From Meles meles (taxonomy: Eukaryota > Chordata > Mammalia > Carnivora > Mustelidae), in assembly GCF_922984935.1 (NCBI RefSeq), contig NC_060069.1, positions 163,883,125 through 163,947,124 of the forward strand: a DNA stretch of 64,000 nt, read 5' to 3'. The number at the start of each line of letters is the position of its first letter. The first letter of the stretch is position 1. The notes beneath the pieces were generated by a model. That model was not told the origin of the DNA. It searched no databases and saw nothing but the letters and a program-made list of their open reading frames with translations. The position numbers were made by a program, and so were the translations under genes. Positions 11,700-23,835 of the stretch are shown piece after piece.

Positions 11700-13400
11700 T
11701 GTCTGTGGTATGAGTTCTTTCATAGGTCTGGAAAATTCACTGTCATGATCTTCAGACAACTGTTTCTGCCTCATCTTCTCCCTTCTTCCCTGCTAGGACT
11801 CTAATGAAGTGTGTATTAGACTTTTCACGATATATTCTCAGGCCCTCTCTTTTGTGTTTCTCAGATTTTGATCTTTCATGCTTTAGTTTGAGTCTTGTCT
11901 TCTGACCTAGTTTCCGGCTCGTCGGTTCTCCCTTCAGTAGCACACCTCCTCTGCTTTTTTTACTGTTTCGTTCTAGATTTTCTTTAACAAACTTAAAACT
12001 ATCTGACTTTTTATAGCTTCTTAGCTCTCATTTACGTTTTTGGCTATAGTAAGTCAGGTTTTTTACTTGTTTGTTTTTTCCAATTTTTTAATTGTAGTAA
12101 AATATATATAACAAAATTTACCATCTTAACCATTTTTAAGGATTCAGTGTACCGTTTAGTGGCAGTGGTATTACATACATTCAGTGTTGTGCGGCCTTCA
12201 CCACCATCTATGTCTGTAGCTCTTTTCTTCTTGTAAAATGGGCTTCTATTCCTGTTACACACTAACTCCCCATTCTCTCCTCCCCTAGTCCTTGGCACCC
12301 TCCATTCTACTTTCTGTCCCAGTGGTTTTAACTGAGTACCTCATATAAGTGAAATCATGTAATATTTGTCTTCCTTGTGACTGGCTTATTTCCTTAGTAT
12401 AATGTCATCAAGGTTCATACATGCCAGCATATGTTAGAATTTCTTCCTTTTTCAAGTCTATTTATGTGTATACCACACTTTTCTTATTTATTTAGCTGCC
12501 AGTGGACAGTTAGCTTCCTTCCATGCTTTCGCCATTTTGAAATAATGCTGCTATAAATATGGGTGTGCAGATATCCCTTTGAGACCCTATTTCTAAGTCT
12601 TTAGAGATATACCCAGAAGGGAAATTGCTGGATGATACGGTAATTCTATGTTTAAGTTTTCGAGGAACCACTGTGGTGGTGTGGACAGTAGCAGCACCAT
12701 TTTTCTTTCCCTCAGCAGTGCACAAGGAACCAAGTTTCTCTATGTGCTTGCCAGCACTTGCTAGTTTCTGCTTCTTTGATGCTAGCCATCCTAGTGGGAA
12801 TGAATTGACACTCACTATCGTTTGGATTAACGTTTCCCTTAGGATTAGAGCATCTCTGTGTGTACTTATTGTCCGTTTCATATCTTAACCGTTAGAGAGA
12901 TGTCTTGTCACGCTTTTGTCCGTTCTTAAAGGGGTTGCTTGTTTTTGTGTCATTGCGGGTGCAGTTTTTCTAATAGTCTATATTGGGTAATTCTAACTTC
13001 TCATGGCTTTGTGAACTTGTTTTTTATTTGTTGGGTTTTTTTTCCCCTTTGTGATTTCTTCTGTTTCTTACTTGTAGTGTCTTATTTCTTTGCGTGTGCT
13101 AGACATTGTATTTGCAGAGTTATTTTGAGGGATAATTTTAGACCTAGGATGACTCTATCATTTTTGGAGAGCTTTTGACTTGTTACCTCTAGGCTTCTTC
13201 AGTCTTAAAGGAGCCATCTTAATTCTAAGGCCAACCTTAGATCAGACGGTGGTTCTTGGGATGGCTGTTTGCTTTTCAGGACATCTTACCCTTAGGGTTT
13301 AGATCTTTGTCGTTCTAAAATGTTGAGTGCTGGTGTCTGGGACTTCAATTCAAGCTTTCACTCTGTGCCTCTAACCTCCAATTTCTGAATTATGTCAGGT
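11700..13400 (-). mobile_element. Further antisense L1M pieces
   Basis: 11700-12050 resembles the antisense L1 5' region. 12055-12900 is the antisense L1M 3' end ('aaatatatataacaaaattta', 'aataatgctgctataaatat', 'ggaattgctgg'-type landmarks). 12900-13400 again resembles an antisense L1 5' region. The piece boundaries are approximate. The 87- and 123-codon ORFs here are chance ORFs. Confidence 0.6.
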
Positions 13401-14061
13401 AATTTCAGCATCTCCCAAATGTTGGGAATTTGCACAGAAAATTTACTTCCCTTTAAAGTAACAGCCCACTGTGGATGTTCCTTATCAGTGACCAGCGTTC
13501 CTCTGCGTGGTGGTTTGGGTCTGGCTCCATGGAGTTCTGGTTTTGCCATCTGCTAGGCTGGTAGCATCCTCTAGGGCCTGAACTTCCTTTTGTCCAGCTG
13601 GCAGGTGGGGAGTGCCACGTGAGGAGACACATATACCTCTTACCCTTGTTGGCCTGGACATGGCATGTATCACAGCTGTGTGTATCCCACCGGTAAGATC
13701 TGGTTGCATGGCCCCAGCTAAATGCACCTGGGAAATTGGCAAGATTAGTCCCTGGTTGGAAGCTGTTCGGTGGACAGCCATTTCTGTCTCCATCTTCTCC
13801 TTGGCCACAAACATACCCAGGCACATCCTACTTTTGTAATCATTATGCTCTCTCCCAGGGAGACAGTCAAGTCCAGATGTGACTCATGAGGTTTGGTGAC
13901 TGAACTAACACACAGCTTAGCCGGTGCTTACACTGTACGGTGTGGAGCTGAGCTGGGACAAGCGCAATTAAAACAACCTTCCATTCTGAAAGGCGGAGGA
14001 CGGCAGATAAACATTCGTCCCGAGTCCAGAGCGAGAATGACATCCTGTGGGCAGGTATTGT
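13400..14061. other. Unassigned sequence
   Basis: No repeat or gene is recognised with confidence. Overlapping minus-strand ORFs of 113-123 codons (13453-13826) show no recognisable domain. Confidence 0.35.
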
Positions 14062-14076
14062 GAAGGTGTCTGTCAC

Positions 14077-14273
14077 CGGACGGCTCAGTTAGTTAAGTAT
14101 CCGGTTTTGGCTCAGGCTGTGATCTCAGGGTCCTAGGATCAAGTCCTGCATCAGGCTCCCTGCTGAGCAGGGAGCCTGCTTCTCCCTCTCCTCTCCTCTC
14201 TGCAACTTGTGCCTCTCTCTCTCGCTTTCTGGCTTAAATAAAGAAACAAATAAAATCTTAAAAAAAAAGAAAA
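14077..14273 (+). mobile_element. Old carnivore SINE with damaged head
   Basis: Sense copy beginning at 'cggctcagttagttaag', so the first bases of the tRNA-like head are missing or replaced. The tail is AATAAAATCTT followed by A-rich sequence. Possible duplication GAAGGTGTCTGTCAC (about 14062) and GAAACTGTTTGTCAG (about 14274). Confidence 0.88.
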
Positions 14274-14288
14274 GAAACTGTTTGTCAG

Positions 14289-16420
14289 TGACTGGTGATC
14301 CAAGGCCACCAGGACCTCACTTGCACCTGTAATGGAGCAGGTTGGGACGACATACCACTGGGAACCAGGGGGCTTTGAGGTAAGAGAGTGCTAGAAAGAA
14401 CCTGCTATAGAATTTGAGCTTTGGCTGAGTGATTTGGGGGAAGGTCCAAGAAAGGTCAGTAAGTGGGACCATTTTATGAGTATCTCAGTGATCTTATCTA
14501 GGGAGGTTGGGCTCGGATGAGGATAATGCTGTGACTGGTAAGGAAGCAGCTGTCACTCACATTAGCCAGGAGAGGGCATGCCTGGTGTATTTGGCTTGGA
14601 CAAGATTCCTGCTTTGTCTCTGTTCTGATGTGGTGATGGCAGGGTCTTGTCATGATTCATCCTGGTCACACTAATGGCCTGTGTCTGATTCACTCACCTC
14701 TGCTCTGGGAGTGTGGCAGGAAGAACTTCTGGCTGTTGTCCTTCAGGACTCCTTGCCCTGCCCCTGGGAGGCTTGCCTTTATCCTCCCTGGACACATCTG
14801 CCTGGGGCCTTGGAGAGACTGTCTAACTCGGGAGTTGGGGAGCTACACAGATATCATAGCTTGCTTTCTGCTTGTGGAAATTTGGAGATCTGAGGTTTGA
14901 CAAGTCATTGACTTTATTTAGGCTCATTTTTCTTCGGCAATACAATTCTCCCCAAATTCTGTTCTGTTCTTCTGAAAGTCCCCTGAGTCAAGAATTACAT
15001 CCAGAGTTCCATCCTGGTCTTGATCCCCCAGCCCACTTCATAGGTCTGCTTTCTCGTGCCTGTGTCTCTCTACTTAGGTTTGTCTTGAAGGCATGGCTGT
15101 GGGTGGGAAAGAAGCCCTGTAATCTGATCTGTGTATACAGAGGAGCCCTTTCTTACCTGAGGAGTCTTTGTGGGCCTTTGCTTTTCAGAATGTTTTCTAC
15201 CTTTTATCTTACACTTGGGGTGCAGAAAGGGTGGCTTTTCTTGCTAGGTGACCCCATGTTTCTGGACTGTCTCTAGATGCTTTCCTGTCTCTCTCAGGTT
15301 GGCCAGTTTTTGCCTAAGGTCATCTCTTTCTCCAATGTGACATTATGACATTATGTTACCCGCAAAATGGGTAACAGTCACTCCCAATTGCTGGCACCCT
15401 CTTTCTTCTTCTCCCTGAGCTGTGATCTGCTTTCAGGTGATCACAGGAAACACTTTGCGATGCCGGAGACACAGTGTCCTCATTACCAGCTGCCTGACAG
15501 TGGTTCCTATTATGGCATCACCCCTCTTCAGTGAACCCATAGAGGTCTTAATTCATTTCTGTTGAAATATGTATTTAATGATAGATAATTAAAAGAGGAA
15601 TATTTCTGATCTAAACGCTTCATTTGGGAATTATTTGAACCCTTTCTCTTTCTCTGTTTCTCGACCACTTGGAAATGAAGCCATTCACTTTTGGCAGATT
15701 TCTAGGCCGACATCATCACAAGGGCATAGCGTGGTAGCCCAGCTTTCTCGTGTTTCACTGTCTTCGTGTTGGAAAATCAACTTTTCTGATTTCTTCCAAG
15801 AAGGAGAAATCAGACACTTCAATTTTTTCGGGATAGGTGGGCTATAAATAAAGTGAATAAAGTTGATGCAGAAATGATTTTGAGTCCAAGTTGCAATGAT
15901 ATGGAAGACTCACAAGGGCACCGCCCTTTGCCCTGTGGTAGATGGGGCCCTGGGGTCCTTCCCTCGCTCTGAGTCTGTTTTTGCTTTGAAAGAGGGGAGA
16001 TGTGAGGACCTGGCCTATATATTTCTCTCAGGGCCATTGTGGAAGTGAAATGAGATGATTGACATGCAAACACATTTAGTAGTAGAACTCTCTGGGTGGA
16101 TAAGGCATTATTATTTCATCCTGAAGTACTTTGGTGGGATTAATAATTTATGTAGCACACTAAGTTCATCCTTTGAGGCCAAGTGCTCCTCATACAATGT
16201 ACCTAAGCCAACCTTGAAAACTTAGAGCATTGCAGAGAGAAGAGGGTCAGTGAGCATGTTGCTGTGCAGTTTTTACTGAGTTGGGTGTTTTTCCAGGGAG
16301 TTCAGGACACTTCATAATTATCCGTAAGTGATTAAGAAACAGCCCAAAGGTGCAGTACTTCATCGAGAGTGCAGTTTATAGTTATCTGTAGTGTGACACG
16401 GCTAAGAATCATCTATAATA
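14289..16420. other. Unassigned, probably unique sequence
   Basis: No coding exon, RNA or clear repeat is seen. A weak MIR-like stretch lies near 14860-14950 ('tttgacaagtcattgac ... tttaggctca'). A tiny tandem GACATTAT occurs near 15340. The 134-codon ORF at 14872-15276 has no recognisable motif. Confidence 0.4.
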
Positions 16421-16545
16421 CAACTCAGCATGGGGGTTAGGGGTGCTGACTGACCTCCTCAGCATCGACAATCTGTGTATAACTCTTGACTCCCCCAAAA
16501 CTTAACTGTTAATAGCTCAGCCTGACCGATAACATAGCAGTCAAT

Positions 16546-16752
16546 TTTTCCTCCTTTTTTTTTTTTTTTTTAAGATTTTATTTATTTATCAGAGAGGGAG
16601 AGAATACACAAGCAGGGAGAGGGGTAGAGGCAGAGGGAGAAGCAGGCTCCCTACCGAGCAAGGAGCCCAATATGGGACTCGATCCCGGCACCCTGGTATC
16701 ATGACTTGAGCCAAAGGCAGAGGCTTAACTGACTGAGACACCTAGGCACCCC
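16546..16752 (-). mobile_element. Carnivore tRNA-Lys SINE, older type
   Basis: Antisense copy with a long T-run. Flanks AACATAGCAGTCAATTT (16531) and AACAGAGCAGTTGATTA (16753) form an imperfect duplication. It faces the sense SINE at 16861. Confidence 0.93.
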
Positions 16753-16860
16753 AACAGAGCAGTTGATTAACACATATTTTGTGTGTTATATTTATTATAT
16801 ATTGCATTCTTACAGTAAGGTAGAGGAAAGAAAATTATAAGATTAAGAAAGTAGTAAGGT

Positions 16861-17048
16861 GGGGCGCCTGGGTGGCTCAGTGGGTTAAAGCCTCTGCCTT
16901 CGGCTCAGGTCATGATCCCAGGGTCCTGGGATCGAGCCCCACATCGGACTCTCTGCTCCGCGGGGAGCCTGCTTCCTCCTCTCTCTCTGCCTGCCTCTCT
17001 GCCTACTTGTGATTTCTCTCTGTCAAATAAATAAAATATTAAAGAAAC
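16861..17048 (+). mobile_element. Carnivore tRNA-Lys SINE, near-consensus
   Basis: One of the cleanest copies, with an intact head (gggcgcctgggtggctcag), a young-type body and an AAATAAATAAAATATT tail. The 15-bp duplication AAGAAAGTAGTAAGG (16845-16859) / AAGAAAGTAATAAGG (17049-17063) has one difference. Confidence 0.96.
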
Positions 17049-17165
17049 AAGAAAGTAATAAGGAAAAAATCATAAGGAAGTGAAAATACATTTACAGTAC
17101 TGTTCTGTATTTGTAGAGAAAAATAAGTGGACCTGCGCAATTCAAACCTATGTTGTTCACAGAAA

Positions 17166-18450
17166 GGGTAAATTGTATATAGTGTCGCAGACTAGTTTGA
17201 GTTTTCATGGAATTTTAAACATAGGATAGTAAAAAAAAAATAGATTTTATAACAGAACCATGTTTCTTACCAATATCTTTCATAACTCCTTTGATTAAAC
17301 TGTTGCTGCATTTTCTAGACTTTATTACCTCATTAATTACACAGGTAATAGTGAAGCAGATTGTTTTACTTATTATTAATCTTGAGGTAGCCACACTTCT
17401 CCAGGTCCACTTAGGAATCCGAAAGTTTCGGTTTAATAGTCTCTTCAAATGCGTGTGTTATCCATATGGGTTAGCATGGAGGATGATATTGAGGGAAGGT
17501 GTGTAATAGGCACTTTTTTTCTCGGCGCCCAGGAATGAGGGTCCGTGTGAACATCTGTGACCTTGTTTTGCCCACCTCCCCACCCTGCTTCCTGAAGCTC
17601 CCAAACCTGGGCTCCAGCCCCCATACGGCATTCCCCCCTTCCCTGACACAGGTGGATCCCCAGGGTCCTCTTGCTCTTGGACAGGCCCCACACGGTACCC
17701 ATCATTTATTTCTCCTCTTGGCAGCATTGTATTTCTGGGCACAGCTTCTCCCAGGCCACCAGTGATGCCCTGGACTTGGTAGAGTGTCCCTGCTGCCCGG
17801 TACTCTGTGGCAAGGTCACCAGGGATTCTCCCACGTTGACAACAGAACACGGTTGAGGTGGGGCTCCGGGCTTTACTGTGTTTGCTGAGGCCAGCCTGGC
17901 TCTCAGGCCCCCTTCCTTTAGGCTCAGAAGTAAGTGCCCGGGGGGAGTGGGATGTGCAGTCCGTTCAGTGGGCAGGCGCTGTGGTGCCTCAGAAATCCCC
18001 CCACCTCCTCGCCTCTCCGATGCTGGGGCTGAGGGGCTCGGTTGGGCCTGTCTGACTCAGGTGGGCGTACCCCTGCTGACAGGCCCCTGCTTGGCCTCAG
18101 CGCCCCAGGCAGAACACCAGTCGGAATGTCGAGCCATTAGGGAGTCACAGTCCCTGATGAACAAGGATTAAATTTCACCCTGAGAGGGCAGGACTCTCCG
18201 ATGAGTAGTCATGGCACTCTGGGTTATGAACCCCCATAATGGTCAGGCTCAGCTGTGGTCAGGCACACTGCTTTGCCCCTAAAGACAGACCTGGGACTCC
18301 AGCTCTCTTCCCAGCTCTGGAGCACTCCAGAATGCCCCTGAGATCTGCGTTCTGTGGGCCTTAGGACGCTCTGAAGCCCTTTGAAGGGGGGTTGGTGGGG
18401 TCAGAACTGTTTGGCTGAGGGTACTGAGCCATCATTTCCTTTCTCCTTGC
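17166..18450. other. Unassigned, partly GC-rich sequence
   Basis: 17520-18170 is GC-rich and carries overlapping open frames on both strands, up to 130 codons on the minus strand at 17458-17850. None shows a domain, and their mutual overlap is what GC-rich non-coding DNA gives by chance. Confidence 0.4.
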
Positions 18451-18454
18451 GTGA

Positions 18455-19720
18455 CATTTGAGCTGATGACACAAAGCAGTAGCGGGTACGACTGCCAGCC
18501 TCTGAGCCCCATCACGGCCGGGCTGCAAACTCTACTCATCGTCCTGGTGTCCTTTACCGCCGCCACTCGCCATCTAAAAAGCCAGCGTCATTTAACATTG
18601 TCCTTGATGAAGCAGGAAGAATTATCTTATTAAATCTTGAGCACGTCTTTTAACATTCTGCGAGATGGAGTTGGAAGTGCATGAGGCACGACTACAGATG
18701 GAACTCCGATGATTGTTCCGAGGAGGAGCACTGGTGCAGGTTCCGGGTCGCAGCTGCACGTGCTCTTCTCACGGAGCACTGTTTTTGCATTAAGGAATAA
18801 CTGATAAACTGTGGTTATTTGGAATTATGCTTTTGGCAGACAGTGTCTGAAAATTGAACCAAGTGAGCCTGTCCCTTCCAAGGAGATACTTGTATTTGTT
18901 GCAACTGATAAAATTTGAGTTTTCCATCAAAAATTGGAATTTTGGAAAAATTGTGTCTGCCATGGTGGCCTTGACAGCTTCCTGATACTTAAAGATGTTT
19001 CTGAATGAACTCAGTGGTTGGTATTAACTAATGTGATTTTTTTGACTTTATATTTTTAACTGTGTTAACATTTGGGAGATCTGCATAACCCAGTGGACCG
19101 GTATTTTCCAAATGATGAAAACATGGTGTTAAAACAATTATATATGGGCATACTATCTGTTCAAGGCACAGGGTTGATAAATAATGGGTTTTAATGTAAT
19201 ATAGTCCTAAAAGTTTATTGATAGGGTTTCAGATTTCACATTGCAACTAACCTTTAAGAAATGACCACTTGTCAGGTTTTGATGTTCTATCAAAGAAGAA
19301 TGTCCACAGTAATCTGATAAACTTATAAAATGCCCCTCCTGTTTCCAGCCACACGTCTGTGTGAGGATAGGTATTCTTTACATACTTTAACCGAAACAAT
19401 GTATCATAACAGATTGAAGGCAGAAACAGATAGGAAAATCCAGCTGTCTTCTGTTAATCTTGACATTAAAGAGTTCCAGAAATTCTCACTAATTTATTTT
19501 TGTTTTGGAAAATACAGTTATTTTTATAAAAAAATGTTATTTTTGTCATTATGTAATGGGTTTATTATTCATTGTAAATGAATTACTGAATAAGTAATTT
19601 TGGATTCTCTCTGTGTTCATTTCATGTACTGTAAATATCAAAACAGATAGAACCCACTTAAAAAATAATTTGAGGAAAGGAGAGGGGTTCTGAGTCCACA
19701 GAGTTTGAGAATGGCTGGTT
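18455..19720 (+). pseudogene. hAT-Charlie DNA transposon with broken transposase
   Basis: The plus strand matches, from memory, an autonomous hAT-Charlie element related to the transposases that gave rise to mammalian ZBED5/FAM200-type genes. Landmarks are 'tgtccttgatgaagcagg' (18598), 'aaaattggaattttgg' (18930), 'ttgcaactaacctttaag' (19242) and 'atccagctgtcttctgtta' (19438). The clearest coding remnant is about 19330-19500. It reads as a hAT C-terminal dimerisation region, with LLFPATRLCEDRY, YHNRLKAETD and IQLSSVNLDIKE in one frame. Upstream the frame is broken by stops and small indels. The right end 'gagtttgagaatggctg' (19701-19717) looks like a decayed terminal inverted repeat; the left end was not found. 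It is a fossil, not a gene. Confidence 0.75.
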
Positions 19721-22700
19721 AGTGTCATAGGATATCGTGGTGCTTGAGTACAGATGCAGGAGGTTCGGGGAGAACTCAGAATGTTGACGAGATATTTAGC
19801 TGTCCCCAAATGCTGAGTACGGGAGGAGACTGAGTTGTTTTTGGTTTTTTGATTTTCTTGTTTGTGAGTTTTTAATTTGTTTTTAGGTAAAAGTTAATAG
19901 GAAAGTAGGCTCAATAGAAAGGCTGACTTTGGAAGGAAATTGTCTGAAGGATTCATTTCAATTTTAATGTAAATAGTTTTAGAAATTGACATTGGCATTG
20001 GATTTTCAAGACATAAGCCCTATAGTAGATTCTGCTCTGTAATGAGAGATTTAACCTGGACCGTTCTGTGAGTCAGCAACATTTATTAAGTCCTGGTGTT
20101 ATTAGGGGGTCTGGACCTCTGTGCTAGGTGCTAAGAAACCTCAGGTCAGAGGTAGTGTCGATAGTTTTTCAGTTCATAAGCTTTTTGTTTATTTGTTTGT
20201 TTGTTTGTGTTTTCAGGAATTGATGAGGGAGAGAAGGTTGGTAGGGCAAGATCTTAACTGAGATCTGCCTACGAAGATAGAAGACAGAGGGGACAGGGCA
20301 GCTGTGCAGAAGGGCCCTGTGCCGGAGGGAAGGGGGGCTGGCTAAGAAGGAGGGCAGGTTAGAGCTTCTGGAAAGAAGTGTACTTTCTTGGCCTGGTGTC
20401 AGTAAGCAGAGCTTTGTTGGCTGGCGCACTCGCATTTACTGGGTGCCAGTGGGGAAACAAAGGTAGTGAAGCTTACCTCTAGGTGCTGGGGAGGTCACTG
20501 GCTGGGAGAGCTAGATGTACAAGGGATTGCCCCTGTGGAAGTGTAGGGACACAGGGCCCATGTGCCTGGGGCTGGGGGTGCCGTGAGCTCTTCCCTGCTC
20601 TGTCTCAGCGCCTCTCCCTGGGGGGGAACTCGGGCTCTTTATGGAAAGAACAGTAAAGCTGCTTCTAATGGGAAGTGGGGAGTAGGGAATTCTGATTAAC
20701 TGCATATCCTTTCAGTTTCTAGACCATCATTAGAAAAAAATTTAAACCATAAGATTAAGTTTCTGATTTATTACCTAGAATCTGTTAAACATGATTGACA
20801 ATTTCTAAAGACAGGAATTTGCAGGGCCTCGGGGCGTTATTGGCCACAGCACGTTAGTGATTCCTGCTCCTTCCAGGTCACCTGCTTTAGGTGTCCTGTC
20901 TCAGAGCAGAAGTGCCTGCAGGGCAGCACTGTCATTGTTGTGAGTGGATCCTGTCCCCCCGTTCTTTGGGGGTAGAAACGAAGTCAGGGACCTGGCTTCT
21001 TGTCCCCACCACGGCAAGCTGTGCGTGCCTGTGGACTCTTTGAATGCCTGTGCTTCTTACTGGAAACTGGGTGTCGGTGAGGCTGTTGTCAGAGACCAAC
21101 AGGAGGAGGGCTGTGCAGCTGAGGTCTCTGCTGGGGTGGGTGGAGGAAGGGCATATTGAATTCTGGCTGACCGTCTCAGTGCTGTCACCAACTGCCATCC
21201 CATTCCACCGTGCACGGGCTCCAGAATGGACGAATAGTGGGGTTGCAGACAGTGACATGGCTTGCTTTGTCAGCCTTTGGGTCATTTGGGAGAGCTGGTC
21301 TCTCCTGTCTGGCAACTTATTTTCCGATGCGCTCAGGAGTGTGGTTAGGGGATCTCTACCCTCTAGGGTCTTTCATTGCCTTGGTGTGTGAAGATATTCC
21401 TCCGTTTGTGGGCCTTGTTTGAGTTGCTGCCTAAAGCTCAGGGCTCTGGCAGGTGACGTTAATGAGCTAGCTGGTCTTTAAATAGCACAGCTCCTATAAA
21501 CAGAATCCCTACTTTATAGCCTGATATTGAGGAGGATTGCTCACAGAGGGTTCTGAATGGCTGGTAGAACATTAGAAAGGCAGTAAAATGTTCCCTACCC
21601 CGCCCCTGCCATGAGCAAGACTGGCTGAGAACACACACGCCACATCAAAGATACTTCCTTTGGGCGGCCGGAATCATTCCTCACAACAACGACGTGTTAA
21701 ACTCAGGTTGCATCAGAATGAAGAATGGCCGAGCTAAAATCTTCTCCTTGATTATCGGAAACTTAGTCATTTGTTCTCTGAGTCAGCTTAATGGCGTGTA
21801 ATGTTCACATCACATTCTTTTGGGGCTGGGCCAAGAACCAGCATGCTTGCCAGCATTTCAGCAGTGAGCTAATCAGCCTTTTGGCTCCCACATTCCTGGC
21901 CCAGAGCTCCATTGGAATTAATACAGTCACTGCCACAGACCGGAGCCCTTACAAAGACTGTGCTTTCGTGCCCTGTGTCACATGCTGACCCTTGCTTTCA
22001 TCAAGAGAGCCCTGAACCCTTTGTCCTTCAGAAAACTTTCCCAGGTGAGGTTCCGAGATGTGATGCTAGGAATTCAGCAAATTGTTTATTGAAAAGCTGG
22101 ATCCGGGTGGCTGCTGAGGACATAAATACAGGTGAGAAATGGCCCCCACCCCCAAGGAGCATATAATCCACTGTGGGAGTGGACACGCATCTCCTCAGTG
22201 CCGTGAAGTGTCAATTACATTCGTCAGAGAAGAGCGAAGGAAGGATGTGGAGCTTTGGAGTGGTGGGGAGAGAGGGATGGACGAAGGCCTTCCCGAGGAT
22301 GGCAATCTCAGCTAGATCTTGGAGACCATAGGATGGGGCAGATGTGGTGTTTCTCCTGATCGGACGGGGTTCCCCCAAATGTGCGGTGACTCAGTCGGGT
22401 GGAAGCCAGCTGGGGGGCGGGCAGTGAAATAATGGACCTGGGGCAGAACAAAGGAGATAGAAGTTTACAGAATACACTGCTTGGTCCCAGTAGTGGCCAG
22501 GACGCCAAAGCAAACTGCCTGGAGGCAGTGGGTGGGGCTGTACTTACAGGGTGAAGGTGAGGCCGTATGGGAATGGAGGGAATTGTCCCTTTTTTGGTAA
22601 CTGTGCTTGGTTGTAAGTGGCCGATTCGTTAGTTAGGGCCTGTGGTATTCGGACGTGGGTCTCCTGATGGGCCTGTTTGTATTTAGCTGGGGGTTGGAGT

Positions 22701-22817
22701 CACCGTGGGCTTTTCTCGTTACTCACGGGTTCAGTGTTCGATCCTGTTGCCCTAAAGCACCCTTTCCAGCCAGTGCACAGCGGGTGTGCAGTAGATAGCC
22801 ACTGTCCTTTTGTTGCC
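19721..22817. other. Mostly unassigned; probable L2 scraps
   Basis: Two stretches resemble antisense L2. 20080-20420 has 'tgtgctaggtgctaag' and 'agaagggccctgtgcc'. 22120-22500 has 'aaggagcatataatccactg' and 'aaggccttcccgaggatgg'. The rest (20420-22120) has no recognised element. 21640-22060 is neither repeat-like nor coding and has balanced composition, so it could be a conserved non-coding element, but conservation cannot be judged from one sequence. Confidence 0.4.
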
Positions 22818-22828
22818 TAGACTTCTGT

Positions 22829-22915
22829 TCTTTTTTTCAATTTTTAAAATTAATTAACATATAATGTATTATTTGCTTCAGGGGTACAGATCTGTGAATC
22901 ATCAGTCTTATACAG
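22829..22915 (-). mobile_element. Very short antisense L1 3' tail (first of two at one site)
   Basis: The T-run is followed by the complement of a carnivore L1 3' end ('taattaacatataatgta'), truncated after about 90 bases. It is flanked by TAGACTTCTGTTC (22818) and TAGACTTCTATTTTC (22916). Confidence 0.8.
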
Positions 22916-22930
22916 TAGACTTCTATTTTC

Positions 22931-23223
22931 ATTTCTTATTTTTATTTAAATTCAGTTAGCCAACATAAAGTACATGAGTTTCAGACGTAGCGTTCACTAA
23001 TTCATCAGTGGCATACAACACCCCGTGCTCATCACATCACGTGCCCTCCTTAATGCCCGTCCCCCTGTCTCCCCGTCTCCCCACCCCCTTCCCCCCAGCA
23101 ACCTCAGTTTGTCTCGTAGAGTTAAGAGTGTCTCATGGTTGGTCTCCCTGTCTGATGACTTCCCGTTCAGTTTTCCCTCCCTTCCCCTGTGGTCCTCTGC
23201 GCTCTTTCTTATATTCCACCTAT
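22931..23223 (-). mobile_element. Antisense carnivore L1 3' tail (second at the same site)
   Basis: Complement of the carnivore L1 3' UTR ('cagttagccaacataaagta', 'ctcatcacatcacgtgccc'), truncated near 23223. Left flank TAGACTTCTATTTTC (22916-22930) and right flank GAGACTTCTGTTTTC (23224-23238) are copies of the same target used by the 22829 insertion. Confidence 0.85.
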
Positions 23224-23238
23224 GAGACTTCTGTTTTC

Positions 23239-23755
23239 TGGTGAGTGCAAAGGAAAGAGCTGTCTTCCACATCTCTAGGGCTCACCTTGTGCGGCCCGGT
23301 GAGATGAGACACTAAGACACATGGGGAGCAGTGTGTGGGGAAGGCGGGTGCCTGGTGCCTGGTGCGTAGGACGTCTGAGCCTGGGTGGTGTCCCGCCTCT
23401 GCCTCTTCTGCTGCCACGAACGGAGGAAACCCCCTGCGCACGGAGTTGCACAAGTTGCTAGTGCACGCCTGACGGAAAAATGAGCTGTGGCTATGCATTT
23501 CGTCTCTGTCTCACTAAAAAGACACTGTAAGTAGGAAAACAAGCCCTTTTAAAAAGTGTTCTAAAAGGAAAAAGTAAAAAAAAAAAAACCAAAAACCGAG
23601 AGTATTCTCAATAAGTTTGTGCCAGAGCAGAAGTTTATAAAGATGTGTAGAGAACTTTTTCTCTAACGGCCGTGTGGTCTTCCAGAGCCCGCGCGTACCA
23701 CAAGTGCCTGGGTGTGCTGCCGCGCCAGCTCTGTGGGCATTTGGGGCTATTAAGA
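23239..23755. other. Unassigned sequence
   Basis: Unique-looking with several CpGs near 23400-23460 and 23670-23730. Nothing is recognised. Confidence 0.4.
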
Positions 23756-23772
23756 ATACAGCTTCTCTCTAC

Positions 23773-23835
23773 GCCGGAAACTCCTGGAACACTGTACGCT
23801 AATGAACTGGAATGAAAATAAAAACTCAAGAAAAG
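23773..23835 (+). mobile_element. Extremely short L1 3' end (about 63 bp)
   Basis: 'cactgtacgctaatgaactg' followed by 'aataaaaactcaagaaaa' is the last few dozen bases of a carnivore L1 with its A-rich tail. Possible duplication: CAGCTTCTCTCT (about 23759) and AAGCTTCTCTGA (about 23840). Confidence 0.7.

Larger units (their letters stand above)
16425..17165 (+). mobile_element. Tigger-like DNA transposon/MITE, split by two SINEs
   Basis: Three collinear pieces, 16425-16545, 16753-16860 and 17049-17165, match a mammalian MITE I remember. Features are 'gggggttaggggtgctgac', 'gactcccccaaaacttaac', 'cagtactgt' and a right end 'tggacctgcgcaattcaaac ... ttgttcacag'. The family name is uncertain. 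SINEs at 16550 and 16861 interrupt it. Confidence 0.65.

Noticed and set aside
12625..12888. Opposed 87- and 123-codon ORFs as a small gene
   Set aside because: Both lie in antisense L1M 3'-end sequence.
19330..19581. 83-codon ORF as an independent small gene
   Set aside because: It is the surviving piece of the hAT-Charlie transposase and its 3' flank. The start codon is incidental.
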